NCBI RefSeq assembly: GCF_001665625.1
Contig: NZ_LZSY01000180.1
Coordinates: forward strand, 1 to 64,000
Direction of reading: 5' to 3'
Length of the DNA stretch: 64,000 nucleotides
Origin: Mycolicibacterium peregrinum
GTDB lineage: Bacteria; Actinomycetota; Actinomycetes; Mycobacteriales; Mycobacteriaceae
Below are positions 9,061 through 17,745 of this stretch, piece after piece (the stretch's first letter is position 1; the number at the start of each line of letters is the position of its first letter). The notes under the pieces were generated by a model. That model did no database searches, was not told the DNA's origin, and was given only the letters and a program-made list of their open reading frames with translations. Made by a program: the position numbers and the translations under genes.

Positions 9061-9917
9061 TGGCACTTTCGGATACTGAGCTGGCCGAGGCCCGGGCCAC
9101 GATCACCCGTGCGCTCGAGGAGGACCTGCGCTACGGCCCGGACATCACGACTCTCGCCACCGTGGGCGCCGATGCCATGACCACCGCCTCGGTGGTGAAT
9201 CGGGAGCCGGGCGTGGCCGCCGGCGTCGACATTGCGCTGCTGGTGCTCGACGGGGTCCTCGGCGCCGACGGCTACCGCGTGATCGACCGCGTCGAAGACG
9301 GTGCCCGGCTGGACGCCCGTTCTTCGATCCTGACGATCGAGGCGCCGACCCGCGGGCTGCTCACGGCCGAACGCACCATGCTGAACCTGATGTGCCACCT
9401 GTCGGGGATCGCCACGGCGACCGCCGCCTGGGTCGACGCAGTGGCCGGCACCAACGCCAAGATCCGCGACACCCGCAAGACACTGCCGGGCCTGCGTGCG
9501 CTGCAGAAGTACGCGGTGCGCGTCGGTGGCGGCGTCAACCACCGGATGGGGCTGGGTGACGCGGCACTGATCAAGGACAATCACGTCGCCGCGGCCGGGT
9601 CGGTGCTGGCCGCACTCAAGGCCGTCCGGGCCGAGGCTCCGGATCTGCCGTGTGAGGTCGAGGTGGATTCCCTCGAACAGCTCGACGATGTGCTCGCCGC
9701 CGACGTGGAATTGGTGCTGCTGGACAACTTCCCGGTCTGGCAGACCCAGATCGCGGTTCAGCGCCGCGACACCCGGTCGCCCAAGACGCTGCTGGAATCC
9801 TCGGGAGGCCTGTCGCTTGACAGCGCTGCCGAGTACGCCGGTACCGGGGTCGACTACCTGGCGATCGGTGCCCTCACCCATTCGGTGCGGGTGCTCGATA
9901 TCGGTCTCGACACCTAA
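9060..9917 (+). CDS. nadC: Nicotinate-nucleotide pyrophosphorylase (quinolinate phosphoribosyltransferase)
   Basis: A 285-residue enzyme that joins quinolinate to PRPP and releases CO2, forming nicotinate mononucleotide. Conserved stretches include RDTRKTLPGLRALQKYAV, the HRMGLGDAALIKDNH region and EVEVDSLEQ. The ATG at 9060 (TGATG overlap with nadB) gives the usual N-terminus (MALSDTELAEARATI). A GTG two codons earlier is also possible. Its TAA stop (9915-9917) overlaps the TAG stop of the convergent AraC gene. Confidence 0.96.
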   Translation: MALSDTELAEARATITRALEEDLRYGPDITTLATVGADAMTTASVVNREPGVAAGVDIALLVLDGVLGADGYRVIDRVEDGARLDARSSILTIEAPTRGLLTAERTMLNLMCHLSGIATATAAWVDAVAGTNAKIRDTRKTLPGLRALQKYAVRVGGGVNHRMGLGDAALIKDNHVAAAGSVLAALKAVRAEAPDLPCEVEVDSLEQLDDVLAADVELVLLDNFPVWQTQIAVQRRDTRSPKTLLESSGGLSLDSAAEYAGTGVDYLAIGALTHSVRVLDIGLDT

Positions 9918-10726
9918 CCCGCGCAGCGTAATTCGCGTCGAACCGCGGTCGGCGTCAACCCGGTGTGCGCACGCAGTGTGCGGCAGAAGTGGGCCTGGTC
10001 GGCGAAACCCAGTGTGGCCGCGACGTCGGCGATCGTGGATGTGCCGCGGTGCAGATGGTCGAGAGCCCGGCCGACCCGCACCCGGTTGCGGTACCGCGTC
10101 ACCGACACCCCGAGTTCGTTGCTGAACGATCGGCTCAGCCGGTATGGCGAGACCCCGAGCGCAGTTGCGAGCGGGAACAACCCGACCGCGGCGTCATCCG
10201 CCTGCCTGATCGCGTCACGGGCTTGCGAGACCAACCGATCCGATGGCCGAGCAGGTGGATCGGACGCCGGTATCGGACGTCGTGCGGCCGCACGCAACGC
10301 AGACCCGACCAGCCGCACCAGGCCCTCCGCCAGTTGGTAATCGGGATCGGCGCGACTGCCGGCCAGAAGCCGTCGGTGCGCAAGTTCGAGACGGGCATCC
10401 ACGTAGACGGAGGACGGCCCGATCCGATTCCGCTCGCCGGCGAGTTGCCACCAGCGGTCTGCGCTGAGCTGTAGTGACGTACACGCATCGCCGCCGTGTG
10501 GGTGGGCGAAATGCTCGTGTTCTCCGGGTTCGCCGAGGTAGCCCATGGTGGCATCGTGGTCCACTGGCTCGCCGGACCCGCGGCGGCGAAAACACCCCGA
10601 ACGCACCAGCACGAATCGCCCGTCGACCGGACATTCGGCCTCTGACCAGTCCGGGTGCTCGCCGGAGCAACTCCAGGTGGCGATGCTGAATTCTGGCCGC
10701 GCGATCAGTGCCTGGGCGGTCAGCAT
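9914..10726 (-). CDS. AraC-family transcriptional regulator
   Basis: A 270-residue regulator with an N-terminal cupin-like sensing part and a C-terminal AraC DNA-binding domain (about residues 175-265: TALGVSPYRLSRSFSNELG and TLGFADQAHFCRTLRAHTG). I prefer ATG 10726 (MLTAQALIAR). The frame stays open upstream to 10939, but that stretch covers the divergent gene's promoter and start and has no homologous look. It is divergent from an SRPBCC protein gene, a possible target. Effector unknown. Confidence 0.85.
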   Translation of the reverse strand: MLTAQALIARPEFSIATWSCSGEHPDWSEAECPVDGRFVLVRSGCFRRRGSGEPVDHDATMGYLGEPGEHEHFAHPHGGDACTSLQLSADRWWQLAGERNRIGPSSVYVDARLELAHRRLLAGSRADPDYQLAEGLVRLVGSALRAAARRPIPASDPPARPSDRLVSQARDAIRQADDAAVGLFPLATALGVSPYRLSRSFSNELGVSVTRYRNRVRVGRALDHLHRGTSTIADVAATLGFADQAHFCRTLRAHTGLTPTAVRRELRCAG

Positions 10727-10813
10727 GTGCGCCACGTTAGCCTTCGCGACCGACAGATACGGCCCGCAAAAATGTTCAAGACGCCTGGTCGGCCCGCGAT
10801 CAGACTGGCTGGT

Positions 10814-11221
10814 ATGGCATCGATCCACATTGAGTTCGACATTGAAGCTGACAGCGCGACGGTGTGGGAGGTGATCGGCGACTGGGCCGACGGCCCGGTA
10901 CGCATGGCGCCCGGATTCGTGGCGACCTCCGAAGCCCATGATGACGTTCGGGTGGTGACGTTCGCCGACGGTTTCGTCGCCCGCGAGCGGCTGGTCAGCC
11001 GTGACGAGTCAACGCGCCGTGTCGCGTACTCCCTGATAGGTGACACCGCTAGGCCCGAGCACGACAACGCGGTGATGCAGGTGGTGTCCGACGGCCCGCA
11101 CCGCTGCCGCTTCCTGTGGTCGCGTGATGTCCTGCCGGACGAGGCCGCGGGCCCGCTGCGGGCCGCGATGGAGCAGGCCGCCCCGATCATCAAGAGCGCG
11201 CAGGAGAACACGGTCGACTAG
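10814..11221 (+). CDS. SRPBCC-fold protein (Rv1597-like)
   Basis: A 135-residue protein with the START/Bet v 1-like pattern of polyketide cyclase/dehydrase family members: MASIHIEFDIEADSATVWEV at the N-terminus, a middle of beta strands and a long C-terminal helix (AAGPLRAAMEQAAPIIKSAQ). Such proteins bind hydrophobic ligands. No catalytic residues can be named. Its position after nadC matches Rv1597 in M. tuberculosis. The gene is followed by a strong hairpin shared with the convergent LysE-type gene. Confidence 0.8.
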   Translation: MASIHIEFDIEADSATVWEVIGDWADGPVRMAPGFVATSEAHDDVRVVTFADGFVARERLVSRDESTRRVAYSLIGDTARPEHDNAVMQVVSDGPHRCRFLWSRDVLPDEAAGPLRAAMEQAAPIIKSAQENTVD

Positions 11222-11232
11222 GCAGGCCTGGG

Positions 11233-11285
11233 GCACTGAACCGAGGATTCCGGTCAATATGTGGCTGAGATCCTCGGTTTAGTGC
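11233..11285. terminator. Hairpin between convergent genes, probable bidirectional terminator
   Basis: The arms GCACTGAACCGAGGAT (11233-11248) and ATCCTCGGTTTAGTGC (11270-11285) pair over 16 positions with one non-Watson-Crick pair, around a 21-nt loop. It sits between the stop codons of an SRPBCC gene and a LysE-family gene that face each other. No U-run follows, which is usual for mycobacterial terminators. Confidence 0.75.
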
Positions 11286-11299
11286 TCAACAGAGGGTTC

Positions 11300-11935
11300 C
11301 TACGCGGTCGCGCCGCGGCGGACCAACGACAACACCACCGCGGCCGTGGCGAACAGCCCGGAGAACACCCGGCCGAGCATCGTCTGCTGACGCGGTGTCT
11401 GCAGCCAGTCGAGTAGCCGCGCCGCCAGGCCGGTGTAGAGACTCATCACGACCACGTCGACGACGACCATGGTCGCTCCGATAGCCAAGTACTGCGGCAG
11501 CAACGGCGCCGTCGGCACCACGAACTGCGGCAGCACCGCGACGAGGAACACCAAGCCCTTCGGGTTGGTCGTGTTCACCAGGAATCCGCGCATCACCAGG
11601 GACAGTCGGCCGCGTTCACCTGTGCCGCCCATTCGGTCGCGCAGATCCTGCGAGGCGCTGCGCCACTGCTGGATGGCCAGGTAGATCAGGTACGCCACAC
11701 CGATCCACTTGACGATGTGGAAGGCCAGCATCGACTTCGCGACCACGGCCCCCAGTCCGACGGCCACCAACACCAGCTGTGCAAGTAGTCCGAGCTGGAG
11801 TCCGAGCACGCTCCATGACCCACGGCGTACGCCATGGGTCAGGCCGGTCGCCATCGACTGAATCGCCCCGGCACCGGGGGACAGACTGATGGCGATCGAC
11901 GCGCCGAGAAACGCGAGCCAGATCTGCCAGGTCAT
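11300..11935 (-). CDS. LysE/RhtB-family amino-acid exporter
   Basis: A 211-residue membrane protein with about six hydrophobic segments. The family's N-terminal signature appears as SLSPGAGAIQSMATGLTHG, and the NTTNPKGLVFLVAVLPQF motif follows the central loop. Members export small polar amino acids or related metabolites. The substrate here is unknown. It stands 21 nt downstream of the oxidoreductase gene on the same strand, so the two may be co-transcribed. Confidence 0.88.
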   Translation of the reverse strand: MTWQIWLAFLGASIAISLSPGAGAIQSMATGLTHGVRRGSWSVLGLQLGLLAQLVLVAVGLGAVVAKSMLAFHIVKWIGVAYLIYLAIQQWRSASQDLRDRMGGTGERGRLSLVMRGFLVNTTNPKGLVFLVAVLPQFVVPTAPLLPQYLAIGATMVVVDVVVMSLYTGLAARLLDWLQTPRQQTMLGRVFSGLFATAAVVLSLVRRGATA

Positions 11936-11956
11936 ATGTGCAGTCTGGCGAGCGTG

Positions 11957-12367
11957 TCAAACGATATCTGCGACGAAGACGCCCATCCGGCGGGCCGCGT
12001 TGCGGGGGATCCGGGGGAGGGTTGGATCGTCGGTGCCCGCCGGCAGGACGCGCGGGTTGGTGATCTTGATGTCGCCGCGGAACAGGTGCACGTCGGCCCC
12101 ACCGGCGGCGATCACGTTCTTCACCCAGTTGGTCTTGCCGTGCAGGAGCGTCACCGCGAACACATTGCCCTTGCGGTAGCTGGTCACGATCGTCTCGTAC
12201 GGCGTACCAGAGGTACGGCCCCGATGCTTGATCACGGTGAAGCCGGGCAAGCGCTTGGAAAACGGTTTGACCAGCGGGTTGATGTATTTGATCTGGAACC
12301 GCTCCAGCGCGGGCGGTATGAGCATCGGTACGCCGGGGGCGTTGTTCGGATGGTCTTTCGCGGACAT
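11957..12367 (-). CDS. DDN-family deazaflavin (F420)-dependent nitroreductase-like protein (Rv1598c-like)
   Basis: A 136-residue protein of the split-barrel family that includes the F420-dependent nitroreductase Ddn. Typical parts are HRGRTSGTPYETIVTSYRKGN, the TNWVKNVIAAGGADVHL segment and the final RRMGVF. Many members bind F420 and reduce quinones or nitro compounds, but neither activity can be read from sequence. The position next to hisD matches Rv1598c. It is divergent from hisD with a 104-bp gap, in which a TAGTGT (minus strand) is a possible -10. Confidence 0.85.
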   Translation of the reverse strand: MSAKDHPNNAPGVPMLIPPALERFQIKYINPLVKPFSKRLPGFTVIKHRGRTSGTPYETIVTSYRKGNVFAVTLLHGKTNWVKNVIAAGGADVHLFRGDIKITNPRVLPAGTDDPTLPRIPRNAARRMGVFVADIV

Positions 12368-12471
12368 CTAGGGCTCCATTCGGCAGTCTGGGACCACACT
12401 ACGGCGGGTTGTGCCGGCGGCAGCCGACGACGGATTTTTATCAACTGGACTGATCAGGGACAATTGAACCG

Positions 12472-13800
12472 ATGGCCGAGTTTCAGATGTCCCGTATCGA
12501 CCTGCGTAACCGTGCGCTGAATGCCGCGCAGTTGCGATCCGCGCTGCCCCGCGGCGGAGTCGACGTGGACGCAATTGTGCCCAAAGTCCGCCCGATCGTG
12601 GAGGCCGTCGCCGAGCACGGCGCGAAGGCCGCGCTGGACTACGGCCATACCTTCGACGGCATCCGTCCCGACACCGTGCGGGTGCCCGCGGACCGGCTGG
12701 CTGCGGCCCTCGCCGACCTCGACCCCGATGTCCGCGCCGCCCTGCAAGTCGCGATCGACCGGGCACGCACGGTGCACGCCGACCAACGGCGCACCGACAC
12801 CACCACCACGCTGGGGCCTGGTGCCACCGTCACCGAACGCTGGGTCCCGGTCGAGCGTGTCGGGCTGTATGTGCCCGGCGGCAACGCCGTGTACCCGTCG
12901 AGTGTCGTGATGAACGTGGTGCCCGCGCAGACCGCCGGTGTGGATTCGCTGGTGATCGCCAGCCCGCCGCAGGCGGAATTCGCGGGCCTGCCGCACCCGA
13001 CCATCCTGGCCGCTGCGGCGCTCCTCGGCGTCGACGAGGTGTGGGCCGTCGGCGGCGCACAGGCGGTGGCGTTGCTGGCCTACGGCGGAACCGACACCGA
13101 TGGCGCCGAGTTGGCCCCCGTCGACATGATCACCGGCCCCGGCAACATCTACGTGACCGCCGCCAAGCGGATCTGCCGTTCGCAGGTCGGCATCGACGCC
13201 GAGGCCGGCCCGACGGAGATCGCGATCCTGGCCGACGACACGGCCGATCCGGTGCACGTCGCCGCTGACCTGATCAGTCAGGCCGAGCACGACGAGATGG
13301 CGGCCAGTGTGCTGGTCACCGTCAGCGAGGCGCTGGCCGCGGCCACCGACCGCGAGCTCACTCGCCAGTTGGAGACCACCGTGCATGTCGAGCGCGTCAA
13401 GGCCGCACTCTCGGGCAAGCAGTCCGCGATCGTGCTGGTCGACGACATCGATGCCGGGGTACGCGTGGTCAACGCCTACGCCGCCGAGCACCTCGAGATC
13501 CAGACCGAGGATGCGCCTGCGTTGGCCGGCCGGATTCGTTCTGCCGGAGCCATTTTCGTCGGCGCCTGGTCGCCGGTCAGCCTGGGCGACTACTGCGCCG
13601 GGTCCAACCACGTGCTGCCGACCGCCGGTTGCGCCCGCCACTCCAGCGGCCTGTCCGTGCAGACGTTCCTGCGCGGCATCCACGTCGTCGAGTACGACGA
13701 AGCCGCACTCAAAGATGTGTCCGGCCATGTGATCACGCTGTCCAAGGCGGAAAACCTGCCCTCACATGGCGAGGCGGTACGACGGAGGTTTGAACGGTGA
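12472..13800 (+). CDS. hisD: Histidinol dehydrogenase
   Basis: A 442-residue zinc enzyme that performs the last two steps of histidine synthesis, oxidising histidinol to histidine with NAD. The family core is well kept: ERWVPVERVGLYVPGGNAVY, the GPGNIYVTAAKR loop, and the zinc-site part DLISQAEHDE followed later by HVLPTAGCARHSSGLSV. The ATG at 12472 gives MAEFQMSRIDLRNRAL and has no strong ribosome site, so the message may have a very short leader. It is the first gene of the his operon. hisG and hisE are not in the window, as in other mycobacteria. Confidence 0.97.
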   Translation: MAEFQMSRIDLRNRALNAAQLRSALPRGGVDVDAIVPKVRPIVEAVAEHGAKAALDYGHTFDGIRPDTVRVPADRLAAALADLDPDVRAALQVAIDRARTVHADQRRTDTTTTLGPGATVTERWVPVERVGLYVPGGNAVYPSSVVMNVVPAQTAGVDSLVIASPPQAEFAGLPHPTILAAAALLGVDEVWAVGGAQAVALLAYGGTDTDGAELAPVDMITGPGNIYVTAAKRICRSQVGIDAEAGPTEIAILADDTADPVHVAADLISQAEHDEMAASVLVTVSEALAAATDRELTRQLETTVHVERVKAALSGKQSAIVLVDDIDAGVRVVNAYAAEHLEIQTEDAPALAGRIRSAGAIFVGAWSPVSLGDYCAGSNHVLPTAGCARHSSGLSVQTFLRGIHVVEYDEAALKDVSGHVITLSKAENLPSHGEAVRRRFER

Positions 13801-13832
13801 TGAGCGCTTGCGCGAAGAACAGGCGATCATGA
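13800..13832 (+). CDS. Possible 10-codon relay ORF between hisD and hisC
   Basis: The ATG at 13800-13802 overlaps the hisD TGA (13798-13800), and its own TGA at 13830-13832 overlaps the hisC ATG (13829-13831). The peptide would be MSACAKNRRS. Such a tiny frame would let ribosomes finishing hisD pass to hisC by two successive overlaps. Its DNA resembles the 33-bp start-codon repeat at 2281. No direct evidence of translation can be seen. Confidence 0.4.
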   Translation: MSACAKNRRS

Positions 13833-14968
13833 GCGCACGGGATGTGACGCTGGCCGATCTGCCGCTGCGCGAAAACCTGCGCGGGAAATCGCCCTACGGG
13901 GCACCGCAATTGGTGGTTCCGGTGCGGCTCAATACGAACGAGAACCCGCACCCGCCCACCCAGGCCCTCATCGATGACGTCGCCGCATCGGTCCGCGACG
14001 CCGCGGCCGAATTGCACCGCTATCCCGACCGTGACTCGGTTCAGTTGCGCACCGATCTGGCCGCCTATCTCACGGCGGCGACCGGCGTGCCGCTGACAGT
14101 CGACAACCTCTGGGCGGCAAACGGTTCCAACGAGATCCTGCAGCAGCTGCTGCAGGCTTTCGGCGGACCGGGGCGCACCGCGATCGGTTTCGTGCCGTCG
14201 TACTCGATGCACCCGATCATCTCCGACGGCACCCAGACCGAATGGCTGCAGGCCGCCCGCGCCGCGGACTTCGGGCTCGACATCGACGTGGCGGTGGCGG
14301 CGGTCAAGGAACGGACCCCCGACGTGGTGTTCGTCGCGAGCCCCAACAACCCGTCGGGCCAGAGTGTCCCGATCGAGGACCTGCGCCGGCTGCTGCAAGC
14401 GATGACGGGTGGCATCCTGATCGTCGACGAAGCCTACGGCGAGTTCTCGTCGCAGCCCAGCGCGGTCACCTTGATCGACGAGTTCCCGGCCAAGCTGATC
14501 GTCACCCGGACGATGAGCAAGGCGTTCGCGTTCGCCGGCGGTCGGCTCGGTTACCTGGCGGCCGCGCCTGCGGTGATCGATGCGCTGCTGTTGGTGCGAC
14601 TGCCGTATCACCTGTCGGTGCTCACCCAGGCGGCCGCGTGTGCAGCACTGCGTCATGCTGATGACACCCTGGGAAGCGTGGCGACCCTGGCTGCCGAACG
14701 CGACCGGGTGAGCGCCGAATTGACCCGCTTGGGCTACCGAGTGATCCCCAGCGACGCGAACTTCGTGTTATTCGGCGATTTCACCGATGCGCCGGCGACG
14801 TGGCAGCGCTACCTGGACAAGGGAATCCTGATCCGCGATGTCGGTATCCCTGGCTTCCTGCGCACCACGATCGGTCTGGCCGAGGAGAACGACGCATTCC
14901 TGGCTGCCAGCGCCGATCTGGCCACCACCGAACTTCAGCCCGCCAACAGCCCGGTAGGAGCATCGTGA
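13829..14968 (+). CDS. hisC: Histidinol-phosphate aminotransferase
   Basis: A 379-residue PLP enzyme of fold type I that converts imidazole-acetol phosphate and glutamate to histidinol phosphate. The Schiff-base lysine is Lys231 in TRTMSKAFAFAGGRLGY. The Asn of SPNNPSGQ (about 172) and the Asp/Tyr of IVDEAYGEF complete the cofactor site. I chose ATG 13829 because MSARDVTLADLPLRENLRGK lines up with known mycobacterial HisC N-termini. The open frame continues upstream into hisD. Its GTGA overlap with hisB (14965-14968) shows tight coupling. Confidence 0.96.
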   Translation: MSARDVTLADLPLRENLRGKSPYGAPQLVVPVRLNTNENPHPPTQALIDDVAASVRDAAAELHRYPDRDSVQLRTDLAAYLTAATGVPLTVDNLWAANGSNEILQQLLQAFGGPGRTAIGFVPSYSMHPIISDGTQTEWLQAARAADFGLDIDVAVAAVKERTPDVVFVASPNNPSGQSVPIEDLRRLLQAMTGGILIVDEAYGEFSSQPSAVTLIDEFPAKLIVTRTMSKAFAFAGGRLGYLAAAPAVIDALLLVRLPYHLSVLTQAAACAALRHADDTLGSVATLAAERDRVSAELTRLGYRVIPSDANFVLFGDFTDAPATWQRYLDKGILIRDVGIPGFLRTTIGLAEENDAFLAASADLATTELQPANSPVGAS

Positions 14969-15573
14969 CCCGTCGCGCGAAAGTCGAACGCAAGACCAGG
15001 GAATCCGACATCACCGTCGAGATCGACCTCGACGGCACCGGTGTCGTCGACATCGATACCGGTGTCCCGTTCTTCGATCACATGCTGACCGCGCTGGGCA
15101 CCCACGCCAGCTTCGATCTCACCGTGCACGCCAAGGGCGACATCGAAATCGAGGGGCATCACACGATCGAAGACACGGCGATCGTGTTGGGCCAGGCACT
15201 CGGCCAGGCGTTGGGCGACAAGAAGGGCATCCGCCGGTTCGGCGATGCGTTCATCCCGATGGACGAGTCGTTGGCGCACGCCGCCGTCGACGTGTCCGGC
15301 CGGCCCTACTTCGTGCACACCGGGGAACCCGAGTTCATGGTCGAATTCACCATCGCCGGGTCCAGCGCGCCCTACCACACCGTGATCAACCGCCACGTAT
15401 TCGAATCGCTGGCCTTCAACGCCCGCATCGCATTGCACGTGCGGACGCTCTACGGCCGCGACCCACACCACATCACCGAGGCGCAGTACAAGGCCGTGGC
15501 CCGCGCGCTGCGCCAGGCCGTCGAGTACGACGCCAGGGTCACCGGCGTCCCGTCGACCAAGGGCACTCTGTGA
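14965..15573 (+). CDS. hisB: Imidazoleglycerol-phosphate dehydratase
   Basis: A 202-residue single-function dehydratase (without the phosphatase domain fused to it in enterobacteria) that makes imidazole-acetol phosphate. The duplicated metal-site motifs are present: FDHMLTALGTH and the GHHTIEDTAI helix, then DESLAHAAVD and the final HHITEAQYKAVARALRQAV. GTG start overlapping the hisC stop. The stop in turn overlaps the hisH start (GTGA at 15570-15573). Confidence 0.97.
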   Translation: MTRRAKVERKTRESDITVEIDLDGTGVVDIDTGVPFFDHMLTALGTHASFDLTVHAKGDIEIEGHHTIEDTAIVLGQALGQALGDKKGIRRFGDAFIPMDESLAHAAVDVSGRPYFVHTGEPEFMVEFTIAGSSAPYHTVINRHVFESLAFNARIALHVRTLYGRDPHHITEAQYKAVARALRQAVEYDARVTGVPSTKGTL

Positions 15574-16187
15574 CCAAGAAACTCGTCGTCCTCGATTACG
15601 GATCGGGCAACCTGCGCTCGGCCCAGCGGGCACTGGAGCGGGTTGGTGCCGATGTCGAGGTCACGGCCGACCCCGGGGCTGCCGCAGCAGCCGACGGACT
15701 CGTGGTGCCCGGTGTCGGAGCGTTCGAGGCCTGCATGACCGGACTCCGGGCGATCGGCGGAGAGAAGATCATCGCCGATCGCCTGCAGCATGGCCGTCCG
15801 GTGTTGGGCGTCTGTGTCGGTATGCAGATTCTGTTCGCCCGCGGCGTGGAGTTCGGCGTGGAGTCCACCGGGTGCGGGCAGTGGCCAGGCTCGGTGACCC
15901 GACTGGACGCGCCGGTGATTCCGCACATGGGCTGGAATGTCGTCGAAGCTGCGGCCGGCAGCACTCTGTTCAAGGGCCTCGACACCGCCACGCGTTTCTA
16001 TTTCGTGCATTCGTACGCCGCCCAGGAATGGTCCGGTAATCCGGACGCACGCGTCACCTGGGCGACGCATCACGTGCCGTTCATCGCCGCCGTCGAAGAC
16101 GGCGCGTTGTCGGCTACGCAATTTCATCCGGAGAAGAGCGGCGACGCCGGTGCGACGCTTCTCGCGAATTGGGTTGAGGGACTGTGA
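15570..16187 (+). CDS. hisH: Imidazole glycerol phosphate synthase, glutaminase subunit
   Basis: A 205-residue class I glutamine amidotransferase that supplies ammonia to HisF. The catalytic triad is Cys82 (GVCVGMQ), His186 and Glu188 (QFHPEKS). The oxyanion region PGVGAFEACM is also present. GTG start with a 4-nt overlap at each end. It works as a complex with the hisF product encoded two genes downstream. Confidence 0.96.
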   Translation: MTKKLVVLDYGSGNLRSAQRALERVGADVEVTADPGAAAAADGLVVPGVGAFEACMTGLRAIGGEKIIADRLQHGRPVLGVCVGMQILFARGVEFGVESTGCGQWPGSVTRLDAPVIPHMGWNVVEAAAGSTLFKGLDTATRFYFVHSYAAQEWSGNPDARVTWATHHVPFIAAVEDGALSATQFHPEKSGDAGATLLANWVEGL

Positions 16188-16918
16188 GTTTGATTCTGTT
16201 GCCGGCTGTCGATGTGGTGGACGGCAAGGCGGTGCGTCTGGTGCAGGGCAAGGCCGGCAGTGAGACCGATTACGGTTCGGCACTGGAAGCTGCGGAGGCT
16301 TGGCAGCGTGACGGCGCTGAGTGGATCCACCTGGTGGACCTGGACGCCGCCTTCGGGCGCGGCAGCAACCGCGAACTGCTGGCTGATCTGGTCGGCAAGC
16401 TCGACGTGAAAGTCGAACTGTCCGGCGGGATCCGCGATGACGACTCGCTCAAGGCGGCCATGGACACCGGCTGCGCGCGGGTGAACATCGGCACCGCGGC
16501 GCTGGAAAGCCCCGAGTGGTGCCGTCGGGCCATCGCCGAGTACGGCGACCGGGTCGCAGTTGGGCTGGATGTTCAGTTCGAGAACGACAGCTGGCGGCTG
16601 CGCGGCCGCGGCTGGGAAACCGACGGCGGCGATCTTTGGGAGGTCTTGGATCGCCTTGATCGCGAAGGGTGTTCGCGCTACGTCGTCACCGACGTCACCA
16701 AGGACGGCACCCTGACCGGGCCCAACCTGGAACTGTTGGCCGCGGTGGCCGACCGCACTGACGCTCCGGTGATCGCCTCGGGCGGGGTATCCAGCCTGGA
16801 CGACCTCCGGGCAATCGCCACCCTTACCGGTCACGGTGTCGAGGGTGCGATCGTCGGGAAGGCGCTCTACGCCGAACGATTCACTCTGCCGCAGGCACTG
16901 GCCGCGGTCAGCGGATAA
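16184..16918 (+). CDS. hisA: Bifunctional HisA/TrpF isomerase PriA
   Basis: A 244-residue (beta-alpha)8 barrel that isomerises both ProFAR (histidine path) and phosphoribosyl anthranilate (tryptophan path). The two catalytic aspartates are Asp10 (LLPAVDVVDG) and Asp174 (VTKDGTLTGPN). Arg142 and Trp144 (RGRGWET) correspond to the residues that give mycobacterial PriA its dual activity. The trp operon in this window has no trpF, consistent with this gene serving both pathways. GTG start overlapping the hisH stop. Confidence 0.95.
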   Translation: MSLILLPAVDVVDGKAVRLVQGKAGSETDYGSALEAAEAWQRDGAEWIHLVDLDAAFGRGSNRELLADLVGKLDVKVELSGGIRDDDSLKAAMDTGCARVNIGTAALESPEWCRRAIAEYGDRVAVGLDVQFENDSWRLRGRGWETDGGDLWEVLDRLDREGCSRYVVTDVTKDGTLTGPNLELLAAVADRTDAPVIASGGVSSLDDLRAIATLTGHGVEGAIVGKALYAERFTLPQALAAVSG

Positions 16919-16923
16919 GCGAG

Positions 16924-17745
16924 GTGGGTGACCTGGATTCGTCGAAGCTGGCCGCACTGGTTGCTGCGGCCACCGAGATCCTCGACGCGGCGTCCGTGCC
17001 GTTCATCGCCGGGCACCGCGCGGATTCGGCTGTCACCAAGCAGGGCAATGACTTTGCCACCGAGGTCGATCTGGCGATCGAGCGGCAGGTGGTGCGGGCA
17101 CTGACCGAGGCCACCGGAATCGGGGTCCACGGTGAGGAATTCGGTGGTGAGCCCATCGATTCCCCGCTGGTGTGGGTGCTCGACCCGATCGACGGCACAT
17201 TCAACTACGCGGCAGGGTCGCCGATGGCGGCCATTCTGCTCGGTCTGTTGGCGGACGGCGAGCCGGTGGCCGGCCTGACCTGGCTGCCGTTCACCGGACA
17301 GCGGTATTCGGCGCTGGCCGGGGGACCGGTGCGGGACAACGGGACCGCGCTGCCGCCGCTGGGGTCGCCGACGTTGACCGACTCGATCGTCGGGATCCAG
17401 ACCTTCAACATCGATTCTCGCGGCCGGTTCCCCGGCCGCTACCGGGTCGAGGTGCTGTCCAATCTGAGCCGGGTGTGCTTGCGGGTGCGGATGCACGGCG
17501 CCACCGGGGTGGACCTGGCCTATGTCGCGGCCGGGATCCTGGGTGGGGCCATCAGTTTCGGCCACCACATCTGGGACCATGCTGCCGGTGTGGCGCTGGT
17601 CCGGGCCGCGGGCGGCATCGTGACGGACCTGGCCGGCGATCCGTGGACCGCCGAGTCGAAGTCGGCGCTGGCCGCCGCGCCCGGCGTGCACGAACGCATG
17701 TTGGAAATCGTGAAATCCGCTGGCAATCCGGAGGACTATCTGTGA
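16924..17745 (+). CDS. impA: Inositol-monophosphatase family phosphatase ImpA
   Basis: A 273-residue member of the IMPase family. The metal-binding motif is WVLDPIDGTFNYAAGSP, with the upstream Glu in GEEFGG and the C-terminal WDHAAGVALVRAAGG. In mycobacteria impA lies in the his operon between hisA and hisF. It may supply histidinol-phosphate phosphatase activity or act on inositol phosphate, and the sequence does not decide between these. GTG start 5 nt after hisA. The stop overlaps hisF (GTGA). Confidence 0.9.
   Translation: MGDLDSSKLAALVAAATEILDAASVPFIAGHRADSAVTKQGNDFATEVDLAIERQVVRALTEATGIGVHGEEFGGEPIDSPLVWVLDPIDGTFNYAAGSPMAAILLGLLADGEPVAGLTWLPFTGQRYSALAGGPVRDNGTALPPLGSPTLTDSIVGIQTFNIDSRGRFPGRYRVEVLSNLSRVCLRVRMHGATGVDLAYVAAGILGGAISFGHHIWDHAAGVALVRAAGGIVTDLAGDPWTAESKSALAAAPGVHERMLEIVKSAGNPEDYL

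Noticed and set aside
12454..13728. Long minus-strand open frame opposite hisD
   Set aside because: hisD is unmistakable on the plus strand, and the antisense product (rich in Arg, Gly, His) looks like no protein family.
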